A stretch of DNA of 64,000 nt from Stutzerimonas stutzeri. GTDB taxonomy: Bacteria; Pseudomonadota; Gammaproteobacteria; Pseudomonadales; Pseudomonadaceae. Below the pieces are notes generated by a model, which saw nothing but the letters and a program-made list of their open reading frames with translations, did no database searches and was not told where the DNA came from. The DNA lies in contig NZ_JYHV01000021.1 of the NCBI RefSeq assembly GCF_000952685.1, positions 54,701 through 118,700 on the forward strand. Reading direction: 5' to 3'. Positions 48,157 through 57,892 of this stretch are shown one piece after another; position 1 is the stretch's first letter; each line of letters begins with the position of its first letter. The position numbers were made by a program, and so were the translations under genes.

Positions 48157-49218
48157 ATGACACGTTGCTTTCTTTCGCCCGTGCTTGGCGCGATACGGCT
48201 GGCTGCAGGCTTGGCACTGGTCAGCTGTGTATCGCTTGCGCAGGCTCAATCCAGCGAGAATAGCGCCGGTATCGACCTGATCGGCATCAATATGTCCGGC
48301 GCCAATTTCGCACCTCATATAACGCCCGGTAAGGTCGGCACTAACTATTTCTACCCGGAGGAAAAATACTTCAAGTATTACGCGGACAAAAATATCCGTT
48401 TGATCCGCTTTCCATTCATCTGGGAGCGCGTGCAACATGACCTATACAAAGGCGTGAACTTCGATCAGATCCGCCTGATTAGGCGCACTTTGGATTACGC
48501 GGCCAAGCATGGCCAGAAAGTCATTCTGGATATGCACAACTATGGCCGATACAAGGGCAACCTGATCGGCTCTCCCGAAGTGCCATACGAAGCCTACGCT
48601 AGCGTCTGGAGAAAACTCGCCGAAGAGTTCAAGGATCACCCCGCTCTGCTGGGCTACGACATCATGAACGAGCCCCACTCCACCAAGGGATTGTGGCCAG
48701 CTGCGGCACAGGCGGCGGTCGATGCGATCCGTCAGGTGGACATGAACACCCTGATCTTCGTGGAGGGCGACCGCTGGGCCAGCACTTTCCACTGGCGCAA
48801 GGTGAACGAGGACTTTCTGATCGAAGACCCCGCAGACAAGCTCATTTACGAAGGTCACCTGTACTTCGACAAAGACTTTTCCGGACGCTATGCAGCGGAC
48901 GAAACCGTCAGCCCCATGTTGGGGGTGGAGCGAGTCCGACCTTTCGTCGAGTGGTTGCAGGAACACAACCTTAGAGGTTTCTTGGGTGAGTACGGCGTAC
49001 CTGGCCATTCCGAGTCGATGCTGGTCGCCATGGATAAATTGCTCGGCTATCTCAACGAACACTGCATTCCCAGTGCCTATTGGGCCGGCGGCCCGGGTTG
49101 GGGCAAGTACGTCCTGGCCGTTGAGCCCATCGACGGTAACGACCGGCCGCAAATGGAGGTGCTGCAAAAGAACATCGCCAATAGCTGTACGGAATACGGA
49201 CCGACGCCGCGGCCTTGA
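48157..49218 (+). CDS. secreted GH5-family glycoside hydrolase
   Basis: This 353-residue protein has a signal peptide (cleavage after AQA at residue 30) and a glycoside hydrolase family 5 barrel. The acid/base glutamate is E172 in IMNEPH and the nucleophile is E278 in FLGEYG; both are intact. In EPS operons such periplasmic endo-beta-glycosidases (PslG, BcsZ roles) trim polymer or free it from the export machine. It sits directly after wzc and before the polymerase gene. The ATG at 48157 has GGAGA upstream; the frame back to 47980 does not look coding. The linkage cut is unknown. Confidence 0.87.
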   Translation: MTRCFLSPVLGAIRLAAGLALVSCVSLAQAQSSENSAGIDLIGINMSGANFAPHITPGKVGTNYFYPEEKYFKYYADKNIRLIRFPFIWERVQHDLYKGVNFDQIRLIRRTLDYAAKHGQKVILDMHNYGRYKGNLIGSPEVPYEAYASVWRKLAEEFKDHPALLGYDIMNEPHSTKGLWPAAAQAAVDAIRQVDMNTLIFVEGDRWASTFHWRKVNEDFLIEDPADKLIYEGHLYFDKDFSGRYAADETVSPMLGVERVRPFVEWLQEHNLRGFLGEYGVPGHSESMLVAMDKLLGYLNEHCIPSAYWAGGPGWGKYVLAVEPIDGNDRPQMEVLQKNIANSCTEYGPTPRP

Positions 49219-49568
49219 TCGATGCCCAGCTACCCTATCCGCGTATCCGCCGTGGAGAAACGCGTAGCACCTCGGCGGTGTGACGGCAGTCAGAAATTTT
49301 TGGCAAAACTGGCAATCACACGCAACCCAACCACTAACCGGTTGTCCAACGTTTCGACCGAGCATCAGCGGATTAATGCGAGCGAAACTCGAATGACCCG
49401 CCTATCGAAGGAGTCTGGTTACCGACGGTTGCTGCGCGATGAAAGGCAGGCCGGTAACAGCGATACCAGGACGACGCATCGAAGCATCGGTACGACAACG
49501 TTCAATGGCTTGAGTTTGTTGCGGCGTAGTTGGTCTGGACAATGGAAAAGCACCTAAGGACCCAGGTG
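49219..49568. other. 350-base gap, nothing identified
   Basis: This stretch lies between the GH5 gene and the polymerase gene. It has only short unconvincing frames, no clear hairpin and no promoter I can place. The following genes have lower GC and more rare codons than wzc, so the gap may mark the edge of a replaced segment. Confidence 0.4.
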
Positions 49569-50825
49569 ATGACAAACATCAGCTCAAGATTCTTTTATTT
49601 ACCTTTGACGGTGTTGGCGCTCGTTCTACATTTCTCTGTATTCGGCGATAGCACGCACAACCCGATCGGATTCAAATTTCTCAACGAAGCCTATCTGGCG
49701 GTTTGCCTTGGTGCATCGTTGCTTCTCGTGCTCGCAGCTGCAGAGGATGCGTCCCGAGAATTGCGCGTTCTGATGTACTACGCCTTATATAGCGTTTTGG
49801 TATTTACTCTGCTGCCGGCGATATTCTCGTTCTATACGTTCGGCCAACCCATTGCTTACGGGCTTATCGAAGAACGAAGAATTTTGTTCGCTTTTGGTTT
49901 CGCACCTCTTTTATTGCTCGCGAAAAAACTGACGACCCGCCAGTTCGAGCATTCGCTCTTGGGCGCGGCGCTGCTGGCAGTATTTCTTTCATGGTGCTTC
50001 AAGTTCGGCCTGTTGCCTGATCTGCGCACAGAGCAAACAGCATGGGACCGTCCAGATCGCTCCTCCATAGGCCCCTTTCTGATTTGCTTTACCTACTTCT
50101 ATTGCATTCAGACCTGGGCGAGAGGGAAGTCTCCGATCAATGGCGACAAGCGGGCGCGTAACCTCTATCTCATCATGGCCGCGATACTTCTCATGACGCT
50201 GATTTTCGCAACGCAAACTCGCCAGCTTATTGTACTTTGCCTTGCTTTTACGCTTTTTTCTCTTAGGGCCAAGGCCATCATATGGGCCGCTTCACTCTGT
50301 ATTATCTTATCGCCCTTCTATTTCTATCCAGAACTTCTCCAAACCTTGGGGCTGAACATCGAGTTCTATCAAAACAGTCTTGAAGGCGATGTAGACGATG
50401 GCGTGCGTCGTTACACGATCGCCGCCATATTCAATCATCTGGATCTGGTCAACTGGCTTCCCAGCGGTTCACTTTCGCTGATGTGGCAGGACGGCTTCAT
50501 CCCTTATTTCGGTGAACATTTTTTCCTGTCGGACGTCGGGATCATCGGAACCATGTTCCGCTTCGGGTTTCTGACCTTCCTGGTGGTGCCAATGTCGCTG
50601 TTCATTTATCAGCGCATCGCCCGCAACATAAACCCGGACATGGGCTTCAATTACGCGGTCATGCTGGCGCTCTTCGTGATATGGCCACTCAGCGGCCTGT
50701 TCGAATACGCACAACCGATCGTTGTCATGCTTTTCGTTGTACATGCTTTACGCGCACGCCATCTTCGCAGCAAGGAACGAGTACATGAACGTCGCACTTA
50801 TTCTCAACTACAAAGCTGCTACTGA
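49569..50825 (+). CDS. Wzy-like polysaccharide polymerase / O-antigen ligase family
   Basis: This 418-residue polytopic membrane protein has about eleven predicted helices, a large extracytoplasmic loop in the second half (about residues 270-325) and a layout like that of Wzy/WaaL proteins, which share little sequence. In this cluster it is the only candidate for the polymerase that joins repeat units in the periplasm. I chose the ATG at 49569 with AAGGA upstream; two earlier ATGs would add up to 13 residues. Base composition is less GC-rich than that of neighbours, as is usual for polymerase genes. Its end overlaps the GT2 gene. Confidence 0.72.
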   Translation: MTNISSRFFYLPLTVLALVLHFSVFGDSTHNPIGFKFLNEAYLAVCLGASLLLVLAAAEDASRELRVLMYYALYSVLVFTLLPAIFSFYTFGQPIAYGLIEERRILFAFGFAPLLLLAKKLTTRQFEHSLLGAALLAVFLSWCFKFGLLPDLRTEQTAWDRPDRSSIGPFLICFTYFYCIQTWARGKSPINGDKRARNLYLIMAAILLMTLIFATQTRQLIVLCLAFTLFSLRAKAIIWAASLCIILSPFYFYPELLQTLGLNIEFYQNSLEGDVDDGVRRYTIAAIFNHLDLVNWLPSGSLSLMWQDGFIPYFGEHFFLSDVGIIGTMFRFGFLTFLVVPMSLFIYQRIARNINPDMGFNYAVMLALFVIWPLSGLFEYAQPIVVMLFVVHALRARHLRSKERVHERRTYSQLQSCY

Positions 50826-51669
50826 AACTATCAGCTGCGCAGAAAGCCTGCTCACTCATTGCTCGACAATCGATCATATCGTCATCGTCGACAACGACTC
50901 CCAGGATGGGTCAGCCCTTGCCTTCCAGCAATGGCTGGATGACAAGGCATATGCAAAGGTAACGTTGCTCTGCAATCCGGAAAATAACGGTTATGCCGGC
51001 GGCAACAATTATGGCTTGCGCTGGGCGATGGAAAATCTCCAGCCCACCTACTTCTGGGTTGTCAACAACGATACGTATGTCGACAGCGATGCTTTCTCGC
51101 CGTTACTCGAAGCGTTGCAGCGGGACGACCGCCAGTTCGTCGGTTCGCTCGTGCTGAGCGCCGACACCGGGCGTTTGGAATGTTACGGGGGCGGAAAGCT
51201 GTACCCCATCCTGGGCAAGGCACGCCTGCTTGGAAAAAACCAGAGCCTCGAAGCACTGCAGCAGCAGAACCTCCAGCATGACCCCGATTACATAATGGGT
51301 TGCAGTCTCGCGTTTTCAGCGGCGCTGACGAAGGAGATCGGCCTGATGGACGAAAGCTACTTCATGTACTTCGAAGAAGTGGATTGGCAATACCGCGCCA
51401 GGCGCTTCGGTATCTCGATCAAGGTCATTCCAGAAAGCCGCCTGTTCCACTATGGCTCTCTCAGCCTGGGAAATCGCTCGGCTTTCTATCATTACTATCG
51501 CAACCGAGCGGCCACTCGCTTCAATAAGCGATTCTATGGACCGCTCTTCGCACTTACTTCCGCATTCTTGCTTTCAGCCGTTACAACGATAAAGGAATTC
51601 AGAAATCCCACCCTCGCCTGGTCGGGTATCAAGGGCGCTTTCAAGGGAGTAGCAATGAGTGTCAAGTGA
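50785..51669 (+). CDS. family 2 glycosyltransferase
   Basis: This 294-residue GT-A glycosyltransferase of family 2 is rhamnosyltransferase-like. It has the nucleotide-sugar-binding start VALILNYKAATET, VDNDSQDGS, NNGYAGGNNYG and the DxD-like NNDT metal site near residues 92-95. It has no membrane domain except possible C-terminal amphipathic helices. The ATG at 50785 has AAGGA upstream and overlaps the polymerase gene by 41 bases, so translation is coupled. Relatives often transfer rhamnose, which fits the Gmd/Rmd pair downstream. Confidence 0.87.
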   Translation: MNVALILNYKAATETISCAESLLTHCSTIDHIVIVDNDSQDGSALAFQQWLDDKAYAKVTLLCNPENNGYAGGNNYGLRWAMENLQPTYFWVVNNDTYVDSDAFSPLLEALQRDDRQFVGSLVLSADTGRLECYGGGKLYPILGKARLLGKNQSLEALQQQNLQHDPDYIMGCSLAFSAALTKEIGLMDESYFMYFEEVDWQYRARRFGISIKVIPESRLFHYGSLSLGNRSAFYHYYRNRAATRFNKRFYGPLFALTSAFLLSAVTTIKEFRNPTLAWSGIKGAFKGVAMSVK

Positions 51670-52420
51670 TACTAATGCGTTCGGAATAGATTTCTATTCC
51701 GGCAATAAGAAAACGTTATTGAGCTACATCCGAGAGGGTGTTAAGCAACCCTATTCATTTGTAGTAACGCCGAACGTGGATCACCTCGTTCAACTGGAGC
51801 ATGACGAAGAGCTCCGAGATGCGTACGCCAAAGCCCGCTGGAGGCTCTGTGACAGCCGTATTCTTCTATCGTTGTTGGGACGCCTGGGTGTGCATCTGGA
51901 CGAGGCCATTCCGGGCAGCGACCTGACCCTGGATATTCTCAAATGGGCCGACAAGGATCGCTTGCGCGTGGTTCTGATTGGTTCGTTGCAGTCGGAAGCC
52001 GACAAGCTGAGAGCCCTCTACCCCGGCATCGATCTGTATCACTACAACCCGCCGATGGGCTTCATCAAGAACCCCGAAGAAGTGCAGCGTTGCTTGCAAT
52101 TCGTTCGGGAAAACCCGTCGGAACTGGTTCTGTATGCCGTAGGGACGCCGCGCGGAGAAGTTCTGGCCGCGGCGACTCAGTCTCATGAGCGTTCTGGCAT
52201 GGGCTTTTGTATTGGTGCGTCCATCTCTTTTGCGACGGGCACCATCAAGCGTGCGCCGAAGTGGATGCGCGAATACAAGCTCGAGTGGCTTCATCGCATG
52301 TGCATGGAACCCCGCAGGCTGGCCAAACGTTATTGGATTGATGCGTTGTATATCGTGCCCGCCTTTCTACGGGAAAAAAGCTCGAGGCAAAAAGCCAGCC
52401 CCGCAAAGCAGGAGTCTTGA
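51659..52420 (+). CDS. WecG/TagA/CpsF-family glycosyltransferase
   Basis: This 253-residue GT26 glycosyltransferase is of the type that adds a second sugar (ManNAc, ManNAcA or another) to the undecaprenyl-linked first sugar. Family marks are VTPNVDHLVQL near the start, the GSDLTLDIL segment, and GFCIGASISFATG with KRAPKWMREYKLEWLHR towards the end. The start is a GTG at 51659 with AAGGGAG upstream, overlapping the GT2 gene by 11 bases. A C-terminal basic tail may peripherally bind the membrane. Confidence 0.87.
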   Translation: MSSDTNAFGIDFYSGNKKTLLSYIREGVKQPYSFVVTPNVDHLVQLEHDEELRDAYAKARWRLCDSRILLSLLGRLGVHLDEAIPGSDLTLDILKWADKDRLRVVLIGSLQSEADKLRALYPGIDLYHYNPPMGFIKNPEEVQRCLQFVRENPSELVLYAVGTPRGEVLAAATQSHERSGMGFCIGASISFATGTIKRAPKWMREYKLEWLHRMCMEPRRLAKRYWIDALYIVPAFLREKSSRQKASPAKQES

Positions 52421-52560
52421 TCGGATATCGAAGGGCTGCCAAAGGGCATGCCACCGTCGTTTCGTTATGTTGGTCGGCAACTAACGAAAAAAACTCGCGA
52501 ATACTGCTTCGCTGCTGCTTTCCAGACAATAGCGAAGCAAGAGCAATTTCTAAAATCTAA

Positions 52561-53610
<1,050 letters not shown>

Positions 53611-53917
53611 GAAGGTTGATCGCCCACTGAGCGGAGCTGTACTGGATGCTTTAGTTGGGCACCGGCACACTCCGCCAGAGAACCGCGAAGGACACCGGAC
53701 CTGTTCTCTGAGCTCACTTCCCCTGAACGATGGCCAGCTTGTTTATGCCAGCGATTCACGGTCGGCGCTGGCTTGAACTGATCAGAAAGATGAAAGGCGC
53801 CGTTCCAACGGCGCTTTGTAATCAGCCAGCCGACCGTAACCGGGACGCAACATCCCATGCCTATACCAGGGATAGATCGCTCCGCTGAAATTGGAATTTC
53901 ATGCTATCGGGAAGAAC
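53611..53917. other. 307-base gap between gmd and rmd
   Basis: The gap holds no convincing gene. It carries a hairpin at 53793-53817 and some protein-like short frames that could be a decayed gene, but no recognisable family. Its length is unusual for two genes of one pathway that are mostly adjacent elsewhere. Confidence 0.4.
53793..53817 (+). terminator. hairpin between gmd and rmd
   Basis: AAAGGCGCCGTT pairs with AACGGCGCTTT, an 11-base-pair stem with one bulged G and a 2-base loop, followed by GTAATC. The CTTT end gives only a weak T-tract. It may terminate part of the transcripts after gmd and lower rmd expression. Confidence 0.4.
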
Positions 53918-54832
53918 ATGCGTAAAGTGCTGATTACCGGCGTCACCGGTTTTACCGGCCGCTATATGGCAGAAGAATTCGCAGCCTACGGCTACGAGGT
54001 TCATGGCCTCAGCTATCGCCAACCCATGGGTGAACTGCCGATGGCGGTCTCAGCCATTCATTGCTGTTCGCTGAACGACACCGAGACGCTGCGAGCACTG
54101 TTGACGGAAATACGGCCCACCTATGTTGTCCATCTGGCCGCCGTGTCTTTTGTCGCACATACCGATGCGGACGCGATCTACAACGCCAACCTGCTCGGCA
54201 CTCGTCACCTGCTCGAAGCGCTACGCACAACAGCTACCGGCCTGGAAGGCGTGCTCCTGGCCAGCAGTGCGAATGTCTATGGAAACGCTACCGAAGGCGT
54301 ACTGGACGAATCTTCACCTTTTGCTCCGGCCAACGATTACGCTGTGAGCAAAGCAGCAATGGAGTACCTGGCGCGACTATACGTTGGGCGGTTGCCGTTG
54401 ATTATCAGCAGGCCGTTCAATTACACGGGGGTTGGTCAGGCTGAGCAATTCCTCATCCCGAAAATCGTCGCGCACACACGTCGTCGCGCCGATGTTATCG
54501 AACTGGGGAATCTGGATATCGCCCGCGACTTCTGCGATGTCCGTCAGGTTGTACAGGCCTATCGACGACTGTTGGAAACCCCCGCCGCAATCGGCGAAAC
54601 GGTCAATATCTGCTCGGGTTCTGCGTATACGCTCGAATATGTTCTTGAGCAGGCGGCCGCCATATCCGACCACCGAATGGAGGTCAGGGTTAATCCAACC
54701 TTCGTGCGCAGCGCTGATGTAAAAAATCTGTTCGGCTGCAGAACCAAGCTGGACTCGCTTATCGGCGACCTTCCCCAGATAGAACTGAAGGATACCTTGC
54801 GCTGGATGATCGAACAGCCATTGGAGAATTAA
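53918..54832 (+). CDS. rmd: GDP-6-deoxy-D-mannose reductase (Rmd)
   Basis: This 304-residue extended SDR has the NAD(P) motif GVTGFTG at residues 8-14, the serine region ASSANVYG near 115-122 and Y141-x3-K145. It reduces the 4-keto group made by Gmd to give GDP-D-rhamnose; an epimerase-reductase for GDP-L-fucose would have different text, so Rmd is preferred. I chose the ATG at 53918 with GGGAAGAAC upstream; the longer frame from 53891 is unlikely. The D-rhamnose prediction fits A-band-like chemistry, although no other A-band genes are seen. Confidence 0.82.
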   Translation: MRKVLITGVTGFTGRYMAEEFAAYGYEVHGLSYRQPMGELPMAVSAIHCCSLNDTETLRALLTEIRPTYVVHLAAVSFVAHTDADAIYNANLLGTRHLLEALRTTATGLEGVLLASSANVYGNATEGVLDESSPFAPANDYAVSKAAMEYLARLYVGRLPLIISRPFNYTGVGQAEQFLIPKIVAHTRRRADVIELGNLDIARDFCDVRQVVQAYRRLLETPAAIGETVNICSGSAYTLEYVLEQAAAISDHRMEVRVNPTFVRSADVKNLFGCRTKLDSLIGDLPQIELKDTLRWMIEQPLEN

Positions 54833-55412
54833 TACTTTTTTCAATAACAGCGGCGTTGCCGAGGGCCTAAGGGCATTGCGATTGGTTATAACAGAGCGGG
54901 TATCTTCGATCCTTTTTAAGCTCGACTGGTACGAGCATCGAATGGCGTACGGTTATTCATAAGCCTTACTTCTCCGCTTATTTGCATGCGTGCCGCAACC
55001 GCGCCCCAGGGTGAAAAGAAACGAATTGCCGTTCTAGACGCTCTCATCGCTTAGCACCACAAATGCTTGCTACATCAATGCCTGATTTGTGCGCATTGTC
55101 TTGAACCCCCGAGAAACGGAGCGGTCTATGGCTACGGTGAGCGGCAAGCGCCTGTTGCAGTCTCGTGAAAGCGCTAAGCAGGTTGACTGAAGCCTGTCAG
55201 TAACTCTTCCGAAACAGGTCTCACATCGAGTCATGACGTACGACTTCCAGCGCTTTGCGGTAGCGGCATCAGGAGAAGCAGATATTGAATCGTTTTTGCA
55301 CTTTCGAAAAACCGATTGTTGATAGACGAATCAATTTCGCTCGTTCCTTCAGTTCCAAGTGAATCTGCTGTTTCACTTCGTAAAACAACTATTCCGTCAA
55401 GGATGAAGAACC
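54833..55412. other. 580-base leader of the Wza gene
   Basis: This is the longest gene-free stretch in the window. It is locally AT-richer than the genes around it and holds an ops-like motif at 55256, listed separately. No ORF is convincing. A long untranslated leader with its own promoter for the Wza gene is the simplest reading. Confidence 0.5.
55256..55267 (+). promoter_or_regulatory. ops-like motif in Wza leader
   Basis: TGCGGTAGCGGC matches 9 of 11 positions of the ops core (GGCGGTAGCGT) and is one base away from the motif at 43639 upstream of the first EPS gene. It lies 146 bases before the Wza start. Confidence 0.4.
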
Positions 55413-56501
55413 ATGAAACCATTATTTGCTCTCGCTTTCTCTTCCGTACTGGTGCTCCAGGGATGCGTGTTTTCGCCTGGCCAACACCTTGATCCGGATG
55501 AATTCAAGGACGGTGCGGTATCAGAAGACGGTACTGTACAGCTGATTCGCATCACTCCCGATATGCTCAAGGGCGAGCTGTCCTCGGACAGGGGCACCTC
55601 CAGCAAGCAGGAACTGATCGACTACAAACCGGAGGCGTACCGTATCGGCGCCAACGATCTTCTCTATATAACCGTATGGGATCATCCGGAGCTGACAGCA
55701 CCGTCCGGTCCGCAGCAGCAACTCGATGCCAACGGGCGCCTGGTTCGCCCTGATGGCACCCTGTTCTACCCCTACATCGGCACCGTCAACGCTGCGGGCC
55801 GTACTATTGAAGAACTGCGAACCGACATCGCACGCCGCCTCGCCAATTACATTGACAGCCCACAGGTGGACGTTGCATTGCTGCGTTACGGTAGCCAGCG
55901 CGTAGTCCTGTCCGGCGCGTTCAATACGGCTGGCGAAGTACCAGTCACCACCGCCCCGATTACGCTGGTCCAGGCCATCGGCCAGGCCGGTGTAGACACC
56001 GAGACCGCTGACCTGTCCAGCCTGATCCTCAAGCGTGACGGTCGCGAGTACATGCTTAACCTCGACGACCTCAACCGTCCAGATTCCTGGCTGAACCAGG
56101 TCTACCTGAAAGACGGTGACCAGCTCCACCTGCCCTACAACGACCAGAAGAAGATCTATGTGCTCGGTGAAGTCACCCAGCCACAGGCGCTCAGCTTCAA
56201 GGCCTCGAGCTTCAATCTGATGGATGCCATCGGTACTGCAGGCGGCATTCGACAGGATACGGCTGACGGCGAAGCGGTCTATGTCATCCGTGGCGCAGAG
56301 AACATCGCCACCGAGAAAGCCAAGGTATTCCAACTGAACGCGGCCTCCCCCACCGCCTTCGCCCTGGCCAAAAGCTTCCCGCTCCAGCCGCAGGATGTGG
56401 TGTTCGTAGGGCCGGCCGGAATCACTCGCTGGAACCGCTTCATCAGCCAGCTGTTGCCGTCGGCCACCGTGGTCGGTACCGGTGCGGCGTTCAACCGCTA
56501 A
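55413..56501 (+). CDS. wza: polysaccharide export lipoprotein (Wza family)
   Basis: This 362-residue outer-membrane export protein has a lipoprotein signal with lipobox LQGC (acylated C18), the polysaccharide export domain near residues 75-165 (YRIGANDLLYITVWDHPELT, PYIGTVNAAGRTIEELR) and two SLBB domains after it, ending in a C-terminal amphipathic region (TRWNRFISQLLPSATVV) as in E. coli Wza, where that part forms the outer-membrane pore helix. It is separated from the rest of the cluster by a long leader and ends in a strong terminator. It works with Wzc to export the polymer. Confidence 0.93.
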   Translation: MKPLFALAFSSVLVLQGCVFSPGQHLDPDEFKDGAVSEDGTVQLIRITPDMLKGELSSDRGTSSKQELIDYKPEAYRIGANDLLYITVWDHPELTAPSGPQQQLDANGRLVRPDGTLFYPYIGTVNAAGRTIEELRTDIARRLANYIDSPQVDVALLRYGSQRVVLSGAFNTAGEVPVTTAPITLVQAIGQAGVDTETADLSSLILKRDGREYMLNLDDLNRPDSWLNQVYLKDGDQLHLPYNDQKKIYVLGEVTQPQALSFKASSFNLMDAIGTAGGIRQDTADGEAVYVIRGAENIATEKAKVFQLNAASPTAFALAKSFPLQPQDVVFVGPAGITRWNRFISQLLPSATVVGTGAAFNR

Positions 56502-56542
56502 TGACGTGAAAGGCATCAGGTCCAGCGCGGCCTGAGAAAAAG

Positions 56543-56578
56543 AACCGCAGCCAGCCCCTTGGGCGGCTGCGGTTTTTT
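56543..56578 (+). terminator. intrinsic terminator after wza
   Basis: AACCGCAGCC and GGCTGCGGTT form a perfect 10-base stem with the loop between them, followed by a run of six T. It lies 42 bases after the wza stop and closes the EPS cluster. Confidence 0.92.
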
Positions 56579-56654
56579 ATTTCCGTCCACATCCCGTGTG
56601 ATGCCCGAGCCAGTGAGCTTGTGCCATCAGCATTGAGTGAACGACATCAACTGC

Positions 56655-56843
56655 CTATTCGGTCGGGATAGTTGGGTCATCTTCAAACATGTCGATGTCT
56701 TCATCGGTGAGCTCCGGCTCCTCGGGGTCGGACATCGGGGCATCATTGATGCTAGCGCCGTCCGGATCCCCGGGCAGGGGCGCCTGCGCGTCAGGATCGT
56801 TCGCCGCCTGTACTTCAGTAAACATCATGGATTCGACTTGCAT
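56655..56843 (-). CDS. small acidic protein, 62 residues, unknown
   Basis: This short reverse ORF with GAGGTG six bases before the ATG encodes a very acidic protein (about one third D/E) ending EDPTIPTE. It has no cysteine, no hydrophobic segment and low complexity, so it is probably unfolded. I know of similar short acidic ORFs in Pseudomonas but recognise no family. The good ribosome site is the main support. Confidence 0.42.
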   Translation of the reverse strand: MQVESMMFTEVQAANDPDAQAPLPGDPDGASINDAPMSDPEEPELTDEDIDMFEDDPTIPTE

Positions 56844-57229
56844 GCTTCACCTCGCAGTGAGGCTCTCGATGAGCCTCTGCAAATTTCGAACGGTGAAGCC
56901 GCGATTGGTGCTGAACCTTCAGTCGGAACAGCGAAGCGCGTAATTAGCCGCAACCGCCTTCCGTATGACATCAGCTCGGCCTTGCGGTAGGCGCAAGCTG
57001 AAACACACGGGCACACGAGGACATCCTGAACCAGCACCCGATGCCCTATTCGCCTCCACCGAGAACGCCATCAGGAGCGCGCCGAAACCAACTCGATTAC
57101 GAGTGTCCTGCAGCAGTGGCAGGACGCCGGAAGGCCGTCTGGCTTTCCGGCTGTAACCTGCCCTTTGTCGATAACGCTCATCCAGGCAAGGCATGGGCCA
57201 ACGCATAGGCCATTGCAACCAGCGAGACG
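56844..57229. other. 386-base gap with tandem hairpins
   Basis: The gap lies between the acidic ORF and the stop of the propeller gene. It contains the two adjoining hairpins at 57105-57151 and otherwise no convincing ORF; a reverse frame to 57218 lacks protein-like pattern. Confidence 0.5.
57105..57151. other. tandem hairpins
   Basis: Hairpin one is GTCCTGC/GCAGGAC with a 7-base loop. Hairpin two begins on the next base: GCCGGAAGGCC pairs with GGCTTTCCGGC (11 pairs, one G-U) around GTCT. There is no T-tract on either strand. They lie about 80 bases past the stop of the reverse propeller gene. They could be a stabilising 3' end or part of a repeated element. Confidence 0.5.
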
Positions 57230-57856
57230 TCAGATGGGGCGGTCAACGGCTCTTAATTTGCCGCTTGGGCCACCGCCGCAGAAGAAGCGGCCCGTGCCAT
57301 CGTATTCGAGCCCGGATACGCCGACACCCTCAGGCATTTCGACGGCGTCCAGCACGTCGCCTGTGGCCAGGTCGATGCGCCTCAGCTCGCTCTGGCCTTC
57401 CTCCCAAACTCCATGCCAGAGTTCCCCGTCGGCCCAGGTGACGCCTGTGACGAAACGGTTGGACTCGATGGTTCGAAGAATGGCGCCTGTTTGAGGATCG
57501 AGTTGATAGATCTTTCGCCCGCGATACTGGCCAACCCAGAGCGTCCCTTCTGCCCATGTCAGACCCGATGCATCTCCAGGTGCCGTAATGGTGGCAAGCA
57601 CTGTGCCGTCCGTGGGATCGACTTTATGAATGAGGTCGCCCGATATCTGGTACAGGTACTGGCCGTCGAATGCCGTTCCGGCATCCGAGCAGACATCGAT
57701 CGAACGCAGGGTTTCGCCGGTTGATGGATCGAGCGCATGCAGTTTGTCTCCGCTTGCAAACCAGACGTGCTGGCCATCATAGCTGACGCCATGCACGCTC
57801 TCGATGCCATCGAAGGGTCCGTATTCTCGTGCGATGTGTGCTGCTGATCGGTTCAT
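57230..57856 (-). CDS. cytosolic beta-propeller repeat protein (PQQ/YncE-like)
   Basis: This 208-residue protein is made almost wholly of five repeats of about 40 residues with the pattern G-x2-[YWF]-[DE]-G-x2-[LV]-[WYF] then x7 [IL] x2 [LV] D P x T G x [ILV] L x [ST] I (examples GVSYDGQHVWFASG, LDPSTGETLRSI, LDPQTGAILRTI). This predicts a small propeller of five blades or an oligomer that completes a larger ring. There is no signal peptide, so it is cytosolic. It lies 36 bases downstream of the TPR/winged-helix regulator gene in the same direction. The function is unknown; a ligand sensor for the regulator is one idea. Confidence 0.75.
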   Translation of the reverse strand: MNRSAAHIAREYGPFDGIESVHGVSYDGQHVWFASGDKLHALDPSTGETLRSIDVCSDAGTAFDGQYLYQISGDLIHKVDPTDGTVLATITAPGDASGLTWAEGTLWVGQYRGRKIYQLDPQTGAILRTIESNRFVTGVTWADGELWHGVWEEGQSELRRIDLATGDVLDAVEMPEGVGVSGLEYDGTGRFFCGGGPSGKLRAVDRPI

Positions 57857-57892
57857 GTGTCCATTCCTCCTTAACAGGTGGGAAGATCCTAG

